Assembly (NCBI GenBank): GCA_907163375.1
Contig: CAJQUW010003059.1
Coordinates: 62,001-126,000, forward strand
Source: Prostheceraeus crozeri
Lineage: Eukaryota > Platyhelminthes > Polycladida > Euryleptidae
DNA: 64,000 nt
Direction: 5' to 3'
The notes under the pieces were generated by a model, which did not search any database, had not been told where the DNA came from, and was given only the letters and a program-made list of their open reading frames with translations. Shown in pieces: positions 1-8,514 of this stretch. The position numbers and the translations under genes are program-made. Numbering within the stretch: the first letter of the stretch is position 1; the number at the start of each line of letters is the position of its first letter.

Positions 1-2
1 TT

Positions 3-644
3 GGAAATACATTCTACTTTCAAACCTTGAATTATGGTGATGATGGCTTTTATCTTCAAGTTCCATTCTTCCACAGTAATGGTATGTCTACATCAGGGTA
101 TAGCAATATGAGACAAATGCGAGTGACTTTTCCAAAATGGCAACAGGTGATTCTTAAAACTATTGACTCTTTCGCGAAAGAATGTGTTGAGCTGCCTGAA
201 AGTGCTCCCACTCATTGGAGAAAGGCATTAGAGGAAGGAGTTGGTTATAAGGAATTGCCGGAATTCGATACACTGTTTTTAAAACTATCGGATCATTTTC
301 AAGCATTCGATCTCTTTACAAACGCGATGGAATGTGAGGATCTCAAACGGGGCCGCTATATGGGCTTAGTGCACGTTACCGGACTTTATATTGGCTCACA
401 TGGTTCGACTGGTAAAGTCGCATCTTTGCAAATGAAGGTTCTTCAACTAGTCTATGAACCACTACCAATTGATAAATGTTTAATTAACATTGATAAGACT
501 GCTTCAAGTGATGGGAAGGAAGAGAGCAAAAAGCGAGGGCGGAAATCTAAAGATGGGAATCCTAAATTGAAGTTGAAGCGCCAAGATGATGACTTGAAAA
601 CTTTCTATATTCCTAATTGTGATGAGGAAACACAAATGTTTTAA
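3..644 (+). CDS. Conserved Polinton protein of unknown function, 5' end outside window
   Basis: The reading frame is open to the left edge, so the start is not in the window; about 214 residues are visible. I do not recognise a named domain. It resembles the proteins at 48,640-49,415 (element B) and in both arms of element P: a central stretch ending in a block of the form G-x-Y-x-G-x-H followed by KVASLQMK (KIASLSIY in P), then a Y-x-P-x-P motif, then a lysine/arginine-rich tail (KKRGRKSK). The basic tail suggests nuclear location or nucleic-acid binding, which is inference only. It is the first gene of the left-side block in A, as its relatives are in B and P. An AATAAA signal follows at 699-704. 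Confidence 0.6.
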   Translation, partial: GNTFYFQTLNYGDDGFYLQVPFFHSNGMSTSGYSNMRQMRVTFPKWQQVILKTIDSFAKECVELPESAPTHWRKALEEGVGYKELPEFDTLFLKLSDHFQAFDLFTNAMECEDLKRGRYMGLVHVTGLYIGSHGSTGKVASLQMKVLQLVYEPLPIDKCLINIDKTASSDGKEESKKRGRKSKDGNPKLKLKRQDDDLKTFYIPNCDEETQMF

Positions 645-785
645 TTTGTAAATGTTTTAATTTGTAAATGTAACTTGAAAGTTTCTATTCTGAATGTAAA
701 TAAACGTGATCTGGAACATGTGTCTGTTTTGTTGTTCCAAGCAAAATTAGCGGGATGATGAGTTTAATGTTAATGGGATTATAAG

Positions 786-1421
786 ATGACAGATTTTCGT
801 CTATTCACTGATCGCACAATGTGTGTCGCTGGACCAAGTCAGTCCGGTAAAAAAACATTTGTAACTGAATTGCTAAAATATAGAAATGAAATGTTTAACA
901 AGGAAATTAAGAGAGTCAAATGGTATTATGGAATATTTCAACCACAACTACATTCTGCACTTCACCAGAAAGGTTATGAGGTGAAGCAAGGGTTGCCATC
1001 AACTGAGGATATCAAAGCAGGTGACTTACTAGTATTAGATGATCTATTACGAGAAAGCAAATCTTCAAAGGATGTAACTGAAATGTTCATTCAAACTGCA
1101 CATCATAGGGAAGCTTTTATTATCTACATCACCCAAAACATCTTCGATGGAGGGAAAGAGCAAAGAACTAGAAGTTTGAATACACATTATTTGGCAATAT
1201 TTAAAAATCCAAGAGATAGCAGTCAGATACATCATCTCAGTAGACAGATATTACCTCAACAACCTAAAGTACTTTCAAAAATATATGAAGATGTAACAAA
1301 GAAACCACATGGTTATCTATTTATTGATCTAACCCAGGAATGTCCGGAACGACTTCGATTTCGAACAAATATCATACCTAATTTCGCTGAACCAATGACA
1401 GTTTTCTCGGTTCACAGTTAG
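786..1421 (+). CDS. Genome-packaging ATPase (FtsK/HerA-A32 type)
   Basis: A P-loop ATPase of 211 residues, the normal size for Polinton packaging ATPases. Walker A is GPSQSGKKT near residues 17-25, and Walker B is LLVLDDLL near residues 81-88. Downstream, a YITQN block near residues 114-118 and a RTRSLNTHY block near 128-136 match the family's sensor region. In the family this enzyme translocates DNA into the capsid. It is 67% or so similar by eye to the element B ATPase at 51,421-52,038. It is followed after a short gap by the 216-residue unknown protein and then the integrase, the same order as in B. Confidence 0.9.
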   Translation: MTDFRLFTDRTMCVAGPSQSGKKTFVTELLKYRNEMFNKEIKRVKWYYGIFQPQLHSALHQKGYEVKQGLPSTEDIKAGDLLVLDDLLRESKSSKDVTEMFIQTAHHREAFIIYITQNIFDGGKEQRTRSLNTHYLAIFKNPRDSSQIHHLSRQILPQQPKVLSKIYEDVTKKPHGYLFIDLTQECPERLRFRTNIIPNFAEPMTVFSVHS

Positions 1422-1460
1422 TTTTAAGCAATGTACTTTGTTGCCTTATTATTTTCAAAC

Positions 1461-2111
1461 ATGTCGTATTCAAAGATGGTAGTCATTCCTCAAGAGGAGT
1501 ATGTACAATTGACTACATTACAAAGTGCACAGGATGTCAAAAATATAGATCAACCTATTACGAATCAACTTAAGGAACTAACACAAAAGGATATGGAAAT
1601 TCAGAAGATTAAGGATCCCTATCGACGAATGCAGTTAGCAGCTGAAAACATTGACGAGAGGCGACAGATTCGTGACAAGTTGCGACGATTTATAACCTTG
1701 TCAACACCTCGACCATATCGTGTGCGCCCTGAGCGATTATTTGACTTCATTGATCCACATGTGAAGTTCAATGAGAGAGGGGATAAAATAGATGAAACAA
1801 CTGGTGATGTTATTAGAAATAGTCACATAGATGACCTTCTACAATATGCTGTCAGAGATGTAAGGCGAAAACTAGGTGCACCACAAGGGTGGTCATATTT
1901 TCAGAAAATTTTATCTGATCAAAATGTACCTCACAATATTATTGGAGGACCGACTGTGAATGAATTGGATAAGGGTCACTTACAAGATGGATCAAAGAGT
2001 AAAACACCCACGATGGCGGTCAAGCGAGAGCTTCATGATCCCGATGATCTGCAACCAAAAAGAGCTACTAGGCGTTCAATGCGTGTTGTGAAGGAGTATA
2101 GTAAATATTAA
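1461..2111 (+). CDS. Conserved Polinton protein between ATPase and integrase, unknown function
   Basis: About 216 residues. I place the start at the Met of MSYSKMVVIPQEEYVQL because the element B relative (52,035) begins with the same block; an upstream Met at 1431 is possible. It shares with B the block FDFIDPHVKFNERG, a DDLLQYA segment and a PQGWSYF motif (PPGWSYF in B), and it ends in a basic tail. No catalytic motif is visible. Its fixed place between ATPase and integrase in both elements, and the polar helical N-terminal half, suggest a virion-assembly or DNA-binding accessory. Function is unknown. Confidence 0.7.
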   Translation: MSYSKMVVIPQEEYVQLTTLQSAQDVKNIDQPITNQLKELTQKDMEIQKIKDPYRRMQLAAENIDERRQIRDKLRRFITLSTPRPYRVRPERLFDFIDPHVKFNERGDKIDETTGDVIRNSHIDDLLQYAVRDVRRKLGAPQGWSYFQKILSDQNVPHNIIGGPTVNELDKGHLQDGSKSKTPTMAVKRELHDPDDLQPKRATRRSMRVVKEYSKY

Positions 2112-2145
2112 GCAAATATGAATTAAGCCTTGCCTCTCTCATATC

Positions 2146-2472
2146 ATGTCGTTACAAAAACTTTGCTGTTGTTTGAAATCTGCGCTCGAAGGTAAACGAG
2201 AAGAGGGCATAGAGGTTGATATCAATTGTGTTAGCAGTTGCTGTGCGAGTAATACGCGTGCAAATCAGAACAAAGACGATGAGTACAGCAGTGAAACTCA
2301 GAAAGATTTATTACGATTTAAATCATCCCACAAGTTTCAGTCGTCCGGAGGTTCTAGCTCGTGCAGCAGGTGTGGGAATAGAGAAAGTCAAGAAGTGGTT
2401 GAGGAGTCAACCGACTTACACTCTTTACAAAAATGCGAGAAAGCGGTTTCCAACAAGAAAATATGTTGTTAA
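2146..2472 (+). CDS. Cysteine-rich small protein overlapping the integrase start
   Basis: A 108-residue frame with clustered cysteines (LCCCLK near the N-terminus, CVSSCCASN near residue 28, then SSCSRCGN). It starts 34 bases after the stop of the preceding gene and overlaps most of the integrase N-terminal region in another frame. A similar Cys-rich frame (CTCCAS block) occupies the same place and the same relative frame in element B (52,729-52,944). That recurrence is the only reason to believe it is expressed; the C-terminal half, which lies over integrase code, may be meaningless. It could be a small metal-binding protein, or part of how integrase is expressed. Confidence 0.4.
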   Translation: MSLQKLCCCLKSALEGKREEGIEVDINCVSSCCASNTRANQNKDDEYSSETQKDLLRFKSSHKFQSSGGSSSCSRCGNRESQEVVEESTDLHSLQKCEKAVSNKKICC

Positions 2473-3361
2473 CAATATATATAGTCAATGGCAAGCGGAC
2501 TTGGCTGACATGCAACAGATATCACAGTACAATGATGGCTACAAATACATCTTAACTGTAATAGATATTTTATCTCGCTATGCTTGGGCACGTGCGCTGA
2601 AATCTAATCGAGGACCAGAAGTTGAAGCGGCTTTTCAGAGCATTTTCGATGAGGGGCGTGTTCTGCAAAGAATACAGACCGATCAAGGGAAGGAATTCGA
2701 AAACTCTCATGTTCGAAGTCTCCTTAAAAGTGATAATGTGGAATTGTTTAGTGTCAAAAGTGCTTATAAAGCTGCCATGGTTGAGAGGTTCAATCGCACA
2801 CTGAAGACAAAAATATGGCGCTATTTCACTGCAAAAAATACACATGTTTGGGTAGGTGAGCTGCAGAAATTTGTTAAGAATTACAATGAAAGCTACCATC
2901 GAATCATTAAGATGAAACCAGTTGCTGTTACCCCAGATAATGCGATGGATGTATGGCTTCGATTGTATGATAAGAAAGCGAAAAACATCTCCAATGAAAA
3001 GAAAATTAATTTTGGTGATAGAGTTCGGATTTCAAAGGTTAAGTCTACATTTGAGAAGGGGTATCTACCTAATTGGACTGAAGAAGAGTTTTTTGTGGAT
3101 GAAGTAAATACAAAATGTAGACCCACCATGTATAAACTAATAGATGGCAATCCAATTGAAGGAAAATTTTACTCATATGAATTGCAAGTAGTAGACAGAA
3201 GTGAAGAGGTGTATATGATTGACAAAATAATTAGGTGGAAAGGTCATGGCAATCAAAGGAAATATCTAGTTAAATGGAAAGGATATCCTGATTCATTCAA
3301 TAGCTGGATAACGCACCAGGATCTACAAAATGTGGAGGTGGGAGACACTCGTAACTTTTAA
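2216..3361 (+). CDS. Polinton integrase (RVE family) with C-terminal chromodomain
   Basis: A retrovirus-type integrase, the enzyme that inserts Polinton DNA and makes the 6-bp target duplication. An N-terminal helical region (IYYDLNHP...KVKKWL) precedes the catalytic core, whose acidic triad is visible as WQADL, QTDQGKEFEN and VERFNRT. A GDRVRISK/GYLPNWT block follows, and the C-terminus is a chromodomain (IIRWKGHG, YLVKWKGYP, SFNSWI). Integrase plus chromodomain without reverse transcriptase is typical of Polintons (the C. elegans F54H12.3 type) and separates it from chromovirus retrotransposons. The exact start is uncertain because of the overlapping Cys-rich frame; the region with family similarity begins near 2300. 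Confidence 0.93.
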   Translation: MISIVLAVAVRVIRVQIRTKTMSTAVKLRKIYYDLNHPTSFSRPEVLARAAGVGIEKVKKWLRSQPTYTLYKNARKRFPTRKYVVNNIYSQWQADLADMQQISQYNDGYKYILTVIDILSRYAWARALKSNRGPEVEAAFQSIFDEGRVLQRIQTDQGKEFENSHVRSLLKSDNVELFSVKSAYKAAMVERFNRTLKTKIWRYFTAKNTHVWVGELQKFVKNYNESYHRIIKMKPVAVTPDNAMDVWLRLYDKKAKNISNEKKINFGDRVRISKVKSTFEKGYLPNWTEEEFFVDEVNTKCRPTMYKLIDGNPIEGKFYSYELQVVDRSEEVYMIDKIIRWKGHGNQRKYLVKWKGYPDSFNSWITHQDLQNVEVGDTRNF

Positions 3362-3401
3362 GCTAATATAGCATGTGTCTTCTTCCATATATGAGTTTAA
3401 C

Positions 3402-4978
3402 ATGTCTACTAACTTCAACATCATTCTTCCAAGCAATAGCAACCCCAAGATATTCCCAAGTAACAAACTATCTCTCTACTCTGTTGAATTCGCTAATGCA
3501 ATTACTCTGCATGGACCCCATGAAGTTGCTTTAACTGAAATTACTTATTACAACGATATCAGTTTGCTAAAGAACAACTATTTTGAATTACATAAAGAAG
3601 TGCGAGAGAAGGATGATTGCTTTCGCATATTTCAAAATAGTCTACATGGTACATGGGCTTTTCATCATCTAACTTTACATCCTTTTTCAACATCTTTACC
3701 ATCTGTCCAAAACATGATTAAAATTCAAAAGGCATTTGCAACGTCAACTTTTGATTCTAAGGTTCCCACAATGAGCTTGCAAGATACAGAAAAGGAAATC
3801 GGTAGAATGTTTGAACGAATAAATGATCTCTTCAAGCTGACTTTGAATAAATTCCACAAACCAGTCATAAAGGGGTCAACAAAATTGATGAAGGAGGGGA
3901 AGCATGTTCTTTTTGTATTAGGTAAGGATTTGAGTCATACTTTTCGGTATTCCAGAACAACTTTCTCATCAAGGTATTGGTACAATGGACGTGGTGGAAT
4001 TCGGAGAGGAAAGTCACGGATTTTCAATGTAGAATTGTGCCATTGTATGCATTACAAAAAAGGAGCATCCGAGTAAAAAATTAATTTGAGGTCATTAGAA
4101 GTGTTGAAGACTTTGCAAGAAAGTTTCAAGGATCAGTGCCAGAAACGTTGATGACTTGTGAATATAAGAAAGAGAAAGTAACTTTATTTACTGTCAAAAC
4201 GGAGGCAGAATTTATCGTTTTTACTAAAAAGACACCATTGGAAAAGTCTGATTACGCTGTTATTGAATTCGGACCTGAAATGATTGGGGTGTTTAAGGGC
4301 CTTGAAAGCGCACCTTGGTTGACAGAATTAAATGATACATTCAAGGTTCAATTGTCCTCTTCTAAACTCAAAGCATCAACAAATGCTTCATGGGATATCC
4401 ACGTATACAGCGAAGACATATTGGGTGATGAATTGTCTACTTCCAGTGAACTTGTAAAAAGAGTTAATTTGAACATTGAAAGCTTGAAAACGCCATCTGA
4501 ATTGTGTACAAAGTTAAATGAGTTTGGTGTAGATTACCTTGATGCAGATGAATATCACTTTTCTTATGACCCACATAAGAAACGCATGATTGTAAAGGTA
4601 GGGAAGAACTCTCTTATCAAGCTGGATAGCGTGTTAACGACCACATTGGGATTCTCAAAATCAACTATTTATGAAAGCACATCAATAGGTGATACAGCCC
4701 CATCACTAGAGCGTGATATAAGTAACTTATACGTCTATTGTAGCATTATTAAATATACAAGGGTTGGCGACATTGAGGCCCCACTTCTGCGCACATTTCC
4801 TCTCTCATCCGTAAGGAAGCAACTAATCAATCGAGAATTTTTTAACACAATGTATCTACCAATCAGCCGAAATTACATCAATAGAATTGACATATCAATT
4901 CATGATGACGCAGGAGAAGTAGTACCGTTCTGTGGTGGTGTTACTGTTTTGACCCTACATATTAGGTCACGAGAATAA
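3402..4978 (+). pseudogene. Penton-like minor capsid protein, broken
   Basis: The N-terminal part has the family's opening block (ILPSNSNPKIFPSNK, then a SVEF strand and HGPHEVALTEI). The C-terminal part has the hallmark end: LYVYCSI, VGDIEAPLLR, then IDISIHDDAGE and a final LTLHIR. This matches the single-jelly-roll penton (minor capsid) protein of Polintons, which sits at capsid vertices. It follows integrase directly here, whereas in element B two such genes lie beyond the protease. The gene is broken about once. Confidence 0.75.
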
Positions 4979-5021
4979 GGCTTTACGCTATTATGCCTTC
5001 CATAGTTATTCAATAGTCATA

Positions 5022-5504
5022 ATGACAGGCATTTACAGTAGACCATCATATCAGAGCGGTTATCCCGTGTTTGTTGGAGGTAGACGACAAGTTGGAGGAG
5101 GCATATTTGGTGCACCAAGACGTATGGTTCTTCCAACACTCAAAAAGTATGGCGTACCAATCATGAAGCGTGTTGGAAGCAGGGCTTTATATTTTGGTGC
5201 AAATGTTGCAGCTGATGCGCTTCAAGGTGAGGATATCGGTGAATCTATGAAAATGCGCGCGCAGCAATCTGCCATAGACGCATTAGATGATTTAACAAAG
5301 ACGAGACGTTCAGTTCGGAAGAAGCGTAGGAAGTCAAGACAAGTTGGATCCGGTCGAGTTACTAAGCAAAGACGCAGGAAAAGTAAAAAGCCGACTAGAG
5401 CAGCACGTTCTAAATCTAGACGTTGTGTGAAAGCAAGAAAGCGCAAACGAAATTCCACAGCGACTAGAAACAAGTCAAAACGAAGGAAGACAACATATTT
5501 GTAG
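5022..5504 (+). CDS. Small basic virion protein (conserved YSRPSY / GGRRQxGG protein)
   Basis: 160 residues. It opens with YSRPSYQSG and FVGGRRQVGGG, the same block as the element B gene at 54,037 (YSRPSYVSG, IGARRQRGGS). A hydrophobic middle (residues 30-75) is followed by a very Lys/Arg-rich C-terminal half (KKRRKSRQ, KQRRRKSKK, KRRKTTY). In both elements it lies immediately before the major capsid gene. By composition and place it is probably a DNA-condensing or membrane-active virion protein comparable to adenovirus core or pVI proteins; that comparison is inference, not homology I can show. Confidence 0.7.
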   Translation: MTGIYSRPSYQSGYPVFVGGRRQVGGGIFGAPRRMVLPTLKKYGVPIMKRVGSRALYFGANVAADALQGEDIGESMKMRAQQSAIDALDDLTKTRRSVRKKRRKSRQVGSGRVTKQRRRKSKKPTRAARSKSRRCVKARKRKRNSTATRNKSKRRKTTYL

Positions 5505-5514
5505 AGCTAATACG

Positions 5515-6798
5515 ATGCAGAGTATCAATTCGGCTTTGTGTTTCTTCGATTCTCCCCCTCATCAGACAGACATCATCTCCTCAACAATTGTAGACATAGT
5601 CCCCACAACAAATATCGATGGTAACCAGCAGCCTATTCAGTTTGATATACCTGCCAATCCTCAAGATTATATTGACTGTCAATCCATTGATTTAGAGTTG
5701 TGTATACAAATTAAGAAGACTGATGGTACAAATATCGATTCATCCAAGGATAAAGTGGGATTAGCAAATCTTCCTATTGCCAGTCTGTTCTCAGATGTGT
5801 ATCTAATATTGAATGACAAACAGATTGAAGGAGGGGATCGAGCATATCCATATGGTGCATATATACATACAATGACTCAATTTCAAAAGCAAGCTAAACA
5901 GTCACACTTGCAAGTTTCTGGGTGGTATGATGATCAGCAAGGGAAATTTGATGATGTCTCAAATACAGGGTTGAAAAGACGAATGGATTTAACAGCGGAT
6001 TCAAAGGAATTATACTTGAAAGGACCCGTCTATCTTGATTTCCTTCGTCAATCTAGATATCTGCTATCACAGGTTAAAATGCAAATAAAATTTATTCGTG
6101 CAAATCCTGAGTTCGTGTTAATGGCTTTTGGAGCTACAAACTATCAAGTCAACATAAGTAATGCCGTGCTCAATGAAAGGCGAGTAACAATGAGCCCGTC
6201 AGTCATCAACGAGCATGCGACAGGATTGAGGAAAAACAATGCAATATATCCAGTTAATCACAGTGTGTTGACAAACTTCACAATTGGTGCGGGATCATCC
6301 TCACATGCCTACCCAAATCTTTTTCCCACTGAAATGCCAAAGGCGGTGTATATCACATTTGTGGAAAATGAGGCATTCATTGGTGCTTTTGAAAAGAATC
6401 CATTCAATTTCCAACACTTTAATGTTAGCAAACTAGCACTCTACCAGGATGGGAAATTTGTATCTTGCAAAGCATATGAGCCTAATTTCAAAGATGGTAA
6501 ATTCGCACGTGAATATGGTTCTACTTTCACCGCCCTCAACATGTTTAATACAGATGATTCAAATGGAATTACAATGGATATGTACAAGAATGGCTACTTC
6601 TTCATTATGTACAGCCTCACAGCAGATGCAGATCTAGGTGGTGAAAGCGTAGGAGTTACAAAGCCTGGAAATCTACGACTGGAGGTATCATTTGAGTCAC
6701 CTTTGAAGAAAACAATTACTTGTCTCATTTATGCTATCTATGATAGCAAAGTTGAGATAACAAGAATGAGAGACGTGACTGTCAGCTATCAGAGATGA
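5515..6798 (+). CDS. Polinton major capsid protein (double jelly-roll type, F54H12.2-like)
   Basis: 427 residues, collinear throughout with the 425-residue protein of element B (54,494-55,771). Shared blocks include FDSPPHQTDIISS, GLANLPIASLFSDVYL, QIEGGDRAYPYGAYI, KGPVYLDFLRQSRYLL, NPFNFQHF and FNTDDSNGITM. This is the protein annotated as F54H12.2-like in many invertebrates, known from structural comparison as the double-jelly-roll capsid protein of Polintons; I rely on memory of that link. It lies between the basic virion protein (10-base gap) and the protease, whose start overlaps the capsid stop. It reads openly over its full length. Confidence 0.85.
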   Translation: MQSINSALCFFDSPPHQTDIISSTIVDIVPTTNIDGNQQPIQFDIPANPQDYIDCQSIDLELCIQIKKTDGTNIDSSKDKVGLANLPIASLFSDVYLILNDKQIEGGDRAYPYGAYIHTMTQFQKQAKQSHLQVSGWYDDQQGKFDDVSNTGLKRRMDLTADSKELYLKGPVYLDFLRQSRYLLSQVKMQIKFIRANPEFVLMAFGATNYQVNISNAVLNERRVTMSPSVINEHATGLRKNNAIYPVNHSVLTNFTIGAGSSSHAYPNLFPTEMPKAVYITFVENEAFIGAFEKNPFNFQHFNVSKLALYQDGKFVSCKAYEPNFKDGKFAREYGSTFTALNMFNTDDSNGITMDMYKNGYFFIMYSLTADADLGGESVGVTKPGNLRLEVSFESPLKKTITCLIYAIYDSKVEITRMRDVTVSYQR

Positions 6799-7100
6799 GT
6801 AACTTAAGCAACATAGAAATCTTGAGGAAAATGAGGAAAGCTCATCCCTACTCCAAGACAATATTTCTCAATGTCTTTTCTAGAGATAATTTACCTGATT
6901 CAATTCCTTTCTATCCTTGTTCGCTTATCATCAATACGGATACCAACAATCTTCCCGGAAAACATTGGATTGCTGTATACATCAATCGTTATAAAGTGGC
7001 CGAATATTTTGACCCTCTTAATCAACCTCGTTTACATGATATCGCATTATGGATGAACAGGTTCTCCTGGACTGTTAGGAAAGTGACGAGAGACCATTGA
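6795..7100 (+). pseudogene. Adenain-type cysteine protease, broken
   Basis: Adenovirus-type maturation protease of the ULP1/adenain fold. The N-terminal half is recognisable, with GKHWIAVYI (catalytic His) and YFDPLNQP (Asp block), and lies directly behind the capsid gene exactly as in element B (55,771-56,232), where the whole domain is present. In the family the enzyme cleaves capsid and core proteins during virion maturation. This copy is broken at least once. An AATAAA signal follows. Confidence 0.8.
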
Positions 7101-7190
7101 AAAATTACTGTAAAAGTGCTTTAGAATTATTTTCAAAAAACTGTGATAAAAATAATGTAATTCTTACTAAATATGTCGAAACAGTTTTGA

Positions 7191-7196
7191 AATAAA
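7191..7196 (+). terminator. Polyadenylation signal of the + strand capsid block
   Basis: AATAAA followed by a T-rich and GT-rich stretch (AGTTTTATGTTGT), about 90 bases after the protease remnant and before the convergent - strand gene at 7304. It would end the capsid-block transcripts. Confidence 0.55.
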
Positions 7197-7303
7197 GTTT
7201 TATGTTGTATCATTAACTTGCTCTCTTTTTTTCCAAAACAAGGGTTTATAAGGAAAACAAAAGCATGTTCATATTTCATTATCTATTCACATATATACAA
7301 AAT

Positions 7304-8254
7304 CTACAATTTGGTTTTCATGAAACATTTTTTCAAATCACATATGATGGGAGGCACATCACTTATGTCTTTGATGCCGGTTATCACAATCTTTCCATTA
7401 TGGAACACATGGACATGATATGGATGCCAGTTAGTCATTTGAGCTGCTGGAAATAACTCCACTTCATAATTTAGATTATGTGATGATGTAACTTTACGGA
7501 AGTCATAGTGATAGTGCAATTCACATAACACGGTCATTGTCTTCACTTTCCAATCAGATACTGAATCACCAAGTAAATGTTCCAAAGTAAAGTGTAGATA
7601 TGAGAGATCACCCTCCATGACCCTTCCAATACATTGGATTGTTCCATTTGGAAAGAATAGGATAGTGAGAGATTTATCCTTCCTCTGAATCCTCCATGTT
7701 AACATTGAGGGTCTTCCAAGATGTAAGCTCGTTGTCGGCTTCAATTTGCGTTTTATCAGTAACCATTGTTTCGGTTGGGTATATTCCTCTCGATCTCTTG
7801 TAGATTGAGTTTTGACTTTGCTTTTGTAGTTAACATCCGATTTACAACTTCCAACCGTTTGATGTCCTCCATCTTTAATGAATGACGTTACCTGTGGTAG
7901 TATCTCCCTTGTAAAGGTTTCCCATGTGACGTCACTGAAACGAAAAAATCGATATTCAACATCTTCACGTTTTGGTGAACAGACGTATAGTTTGACTGAT
8001 GAATCACACTTTATCCATACCTTGTCATCGAGAGGAATCTTGATCCGAGTCTTATGGTTGTCAATGAGATCCGCAAAGTCTTTCAGTGAAGGCAATGAGT
8101 CAATACTAATGCAAACGCCACGATGTTTTCGATCACTATTTGCTATTGAATGACGAAATGCTATTCTTTTAGAATTTGTTATGTGAACGTTTTGAACGTC
8201 ACTAAGTTTCCATGTTCTAATGTAATGAGGCATGTTCCGAAAGCTATGTTTCAA
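7304..8254 (-). CDS. PC4-like plus TBP-like fusion protein
   Basis: 316 residues reading openly. The C-terminal half (about residues 160-310) has the two-repeat layout of TATA-binding protein. Repeat 1 contains LGRPSM and LFFPNGTIQCIG (residues 199-211), equivalent to the P-x-RF and F-x-SGK-x-V-x-TGAK blocks of TBP. Repeat 2 contains YEVELFPAA (263-271) and VFHNGKIVITG (281-291), equivalent to YEPELFPGL and IFVSGKVVLTGAK. The N-terminal part (about 13-65) looks PC4-like: WKLSDVQNV, a strand ending IAFRH, then GVCISIDSLPSLKDF, like the GISL-x-x-x-QW-x-x-L block of PC4/p15. A second conserved block (KVWIK, WETFTREI) is shared with B. The likely role is element-encoded transcription initiation on DNA in the nucleus. 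It converges on the capsid block. A second Met at 8233 is a possible start. Confidence 0.7.
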   Translation of the reverse strand: MKHSFRNMPHYIRTWKLSDVQNVHITNSKRIAFRHSIANSDRKHRGVCISIDSLPSLKDFADLIDNHKTRIKIPLDDKVWIKCDSSVKLYVCSPKREDVEYRFFRFSDVTWETFTREILPQVTSFIKDGGHQTVGSCKSDVNYKSKVKTQSTRDREEYTQPKQWLLIKRKLKPTTSLHLGRPSMLTWRIQRKDKSLTILFFPNGTIQCIGRVMEGDLSYLHFTLEHLLGDSVSDWKVKTMTVLCELHYHYDFRKVTSSHNLNYEVELFPAAQMTNWHPYHVHVFHNGKIVITGIKDISDVPPIICDLKKCFMKTKL

Positions 8255-8300
8255 ATTTAGGTTTAATGTTTGCCTAAAGTTTGTTATTTTATTAGCTCAA

Positions 8301-8455
8301 CATATCGGAATGATGTTCAGTACAAATTCTTCACATATTCATTCACATTAGGACTACCTATTTATTAGTAATCATTTCTACATATCGGAAAGATGTAGAA
8401 ATTTCAATTTTAGTAAGACTACTTATGTATTAGTAAGTGTTGCTACATGTCGGAA
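8301..8455. repeat. Short repeats upstream of the PC4/TBP-like gene
   Basis: Three copies of CATATCGGAA or CATGTCGGAA followed by GATG, at 8301, 8381 and 8446. The second and third copies sit in a longer degenerate repeat (GACTACCTATTTATTAGTAA against GACTACTTATGTATTAGTAA). They lie in the only gap between the start of the PC4/TBP-like gene and the 3' end of the polymerase, so they may be regulatory, though a plain tandem duplication explains them as well. Confidence 0.5.
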
Positions 8456-8514
8456 GATGCAGCAATCGCAAGATCTATTACAAGTGGAATATTGTATTGT
8501 TTTTTTATTTAGAC

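Noticed and set aside
2216-3361. Integrase as part of a chromovirus (LTR retrotransposon)
   Set aside because: No reverse transcriptase, RNase H, gag or LTRs; it is flanked by Polinton ATPase and capsid genes.
5222-5473. - strand frame opposite the basic virion protein
   Set aside because: A shadow of a Lys/Arg-rich gene; its Leu/Phe/Arg-rich product has no relative in element B.
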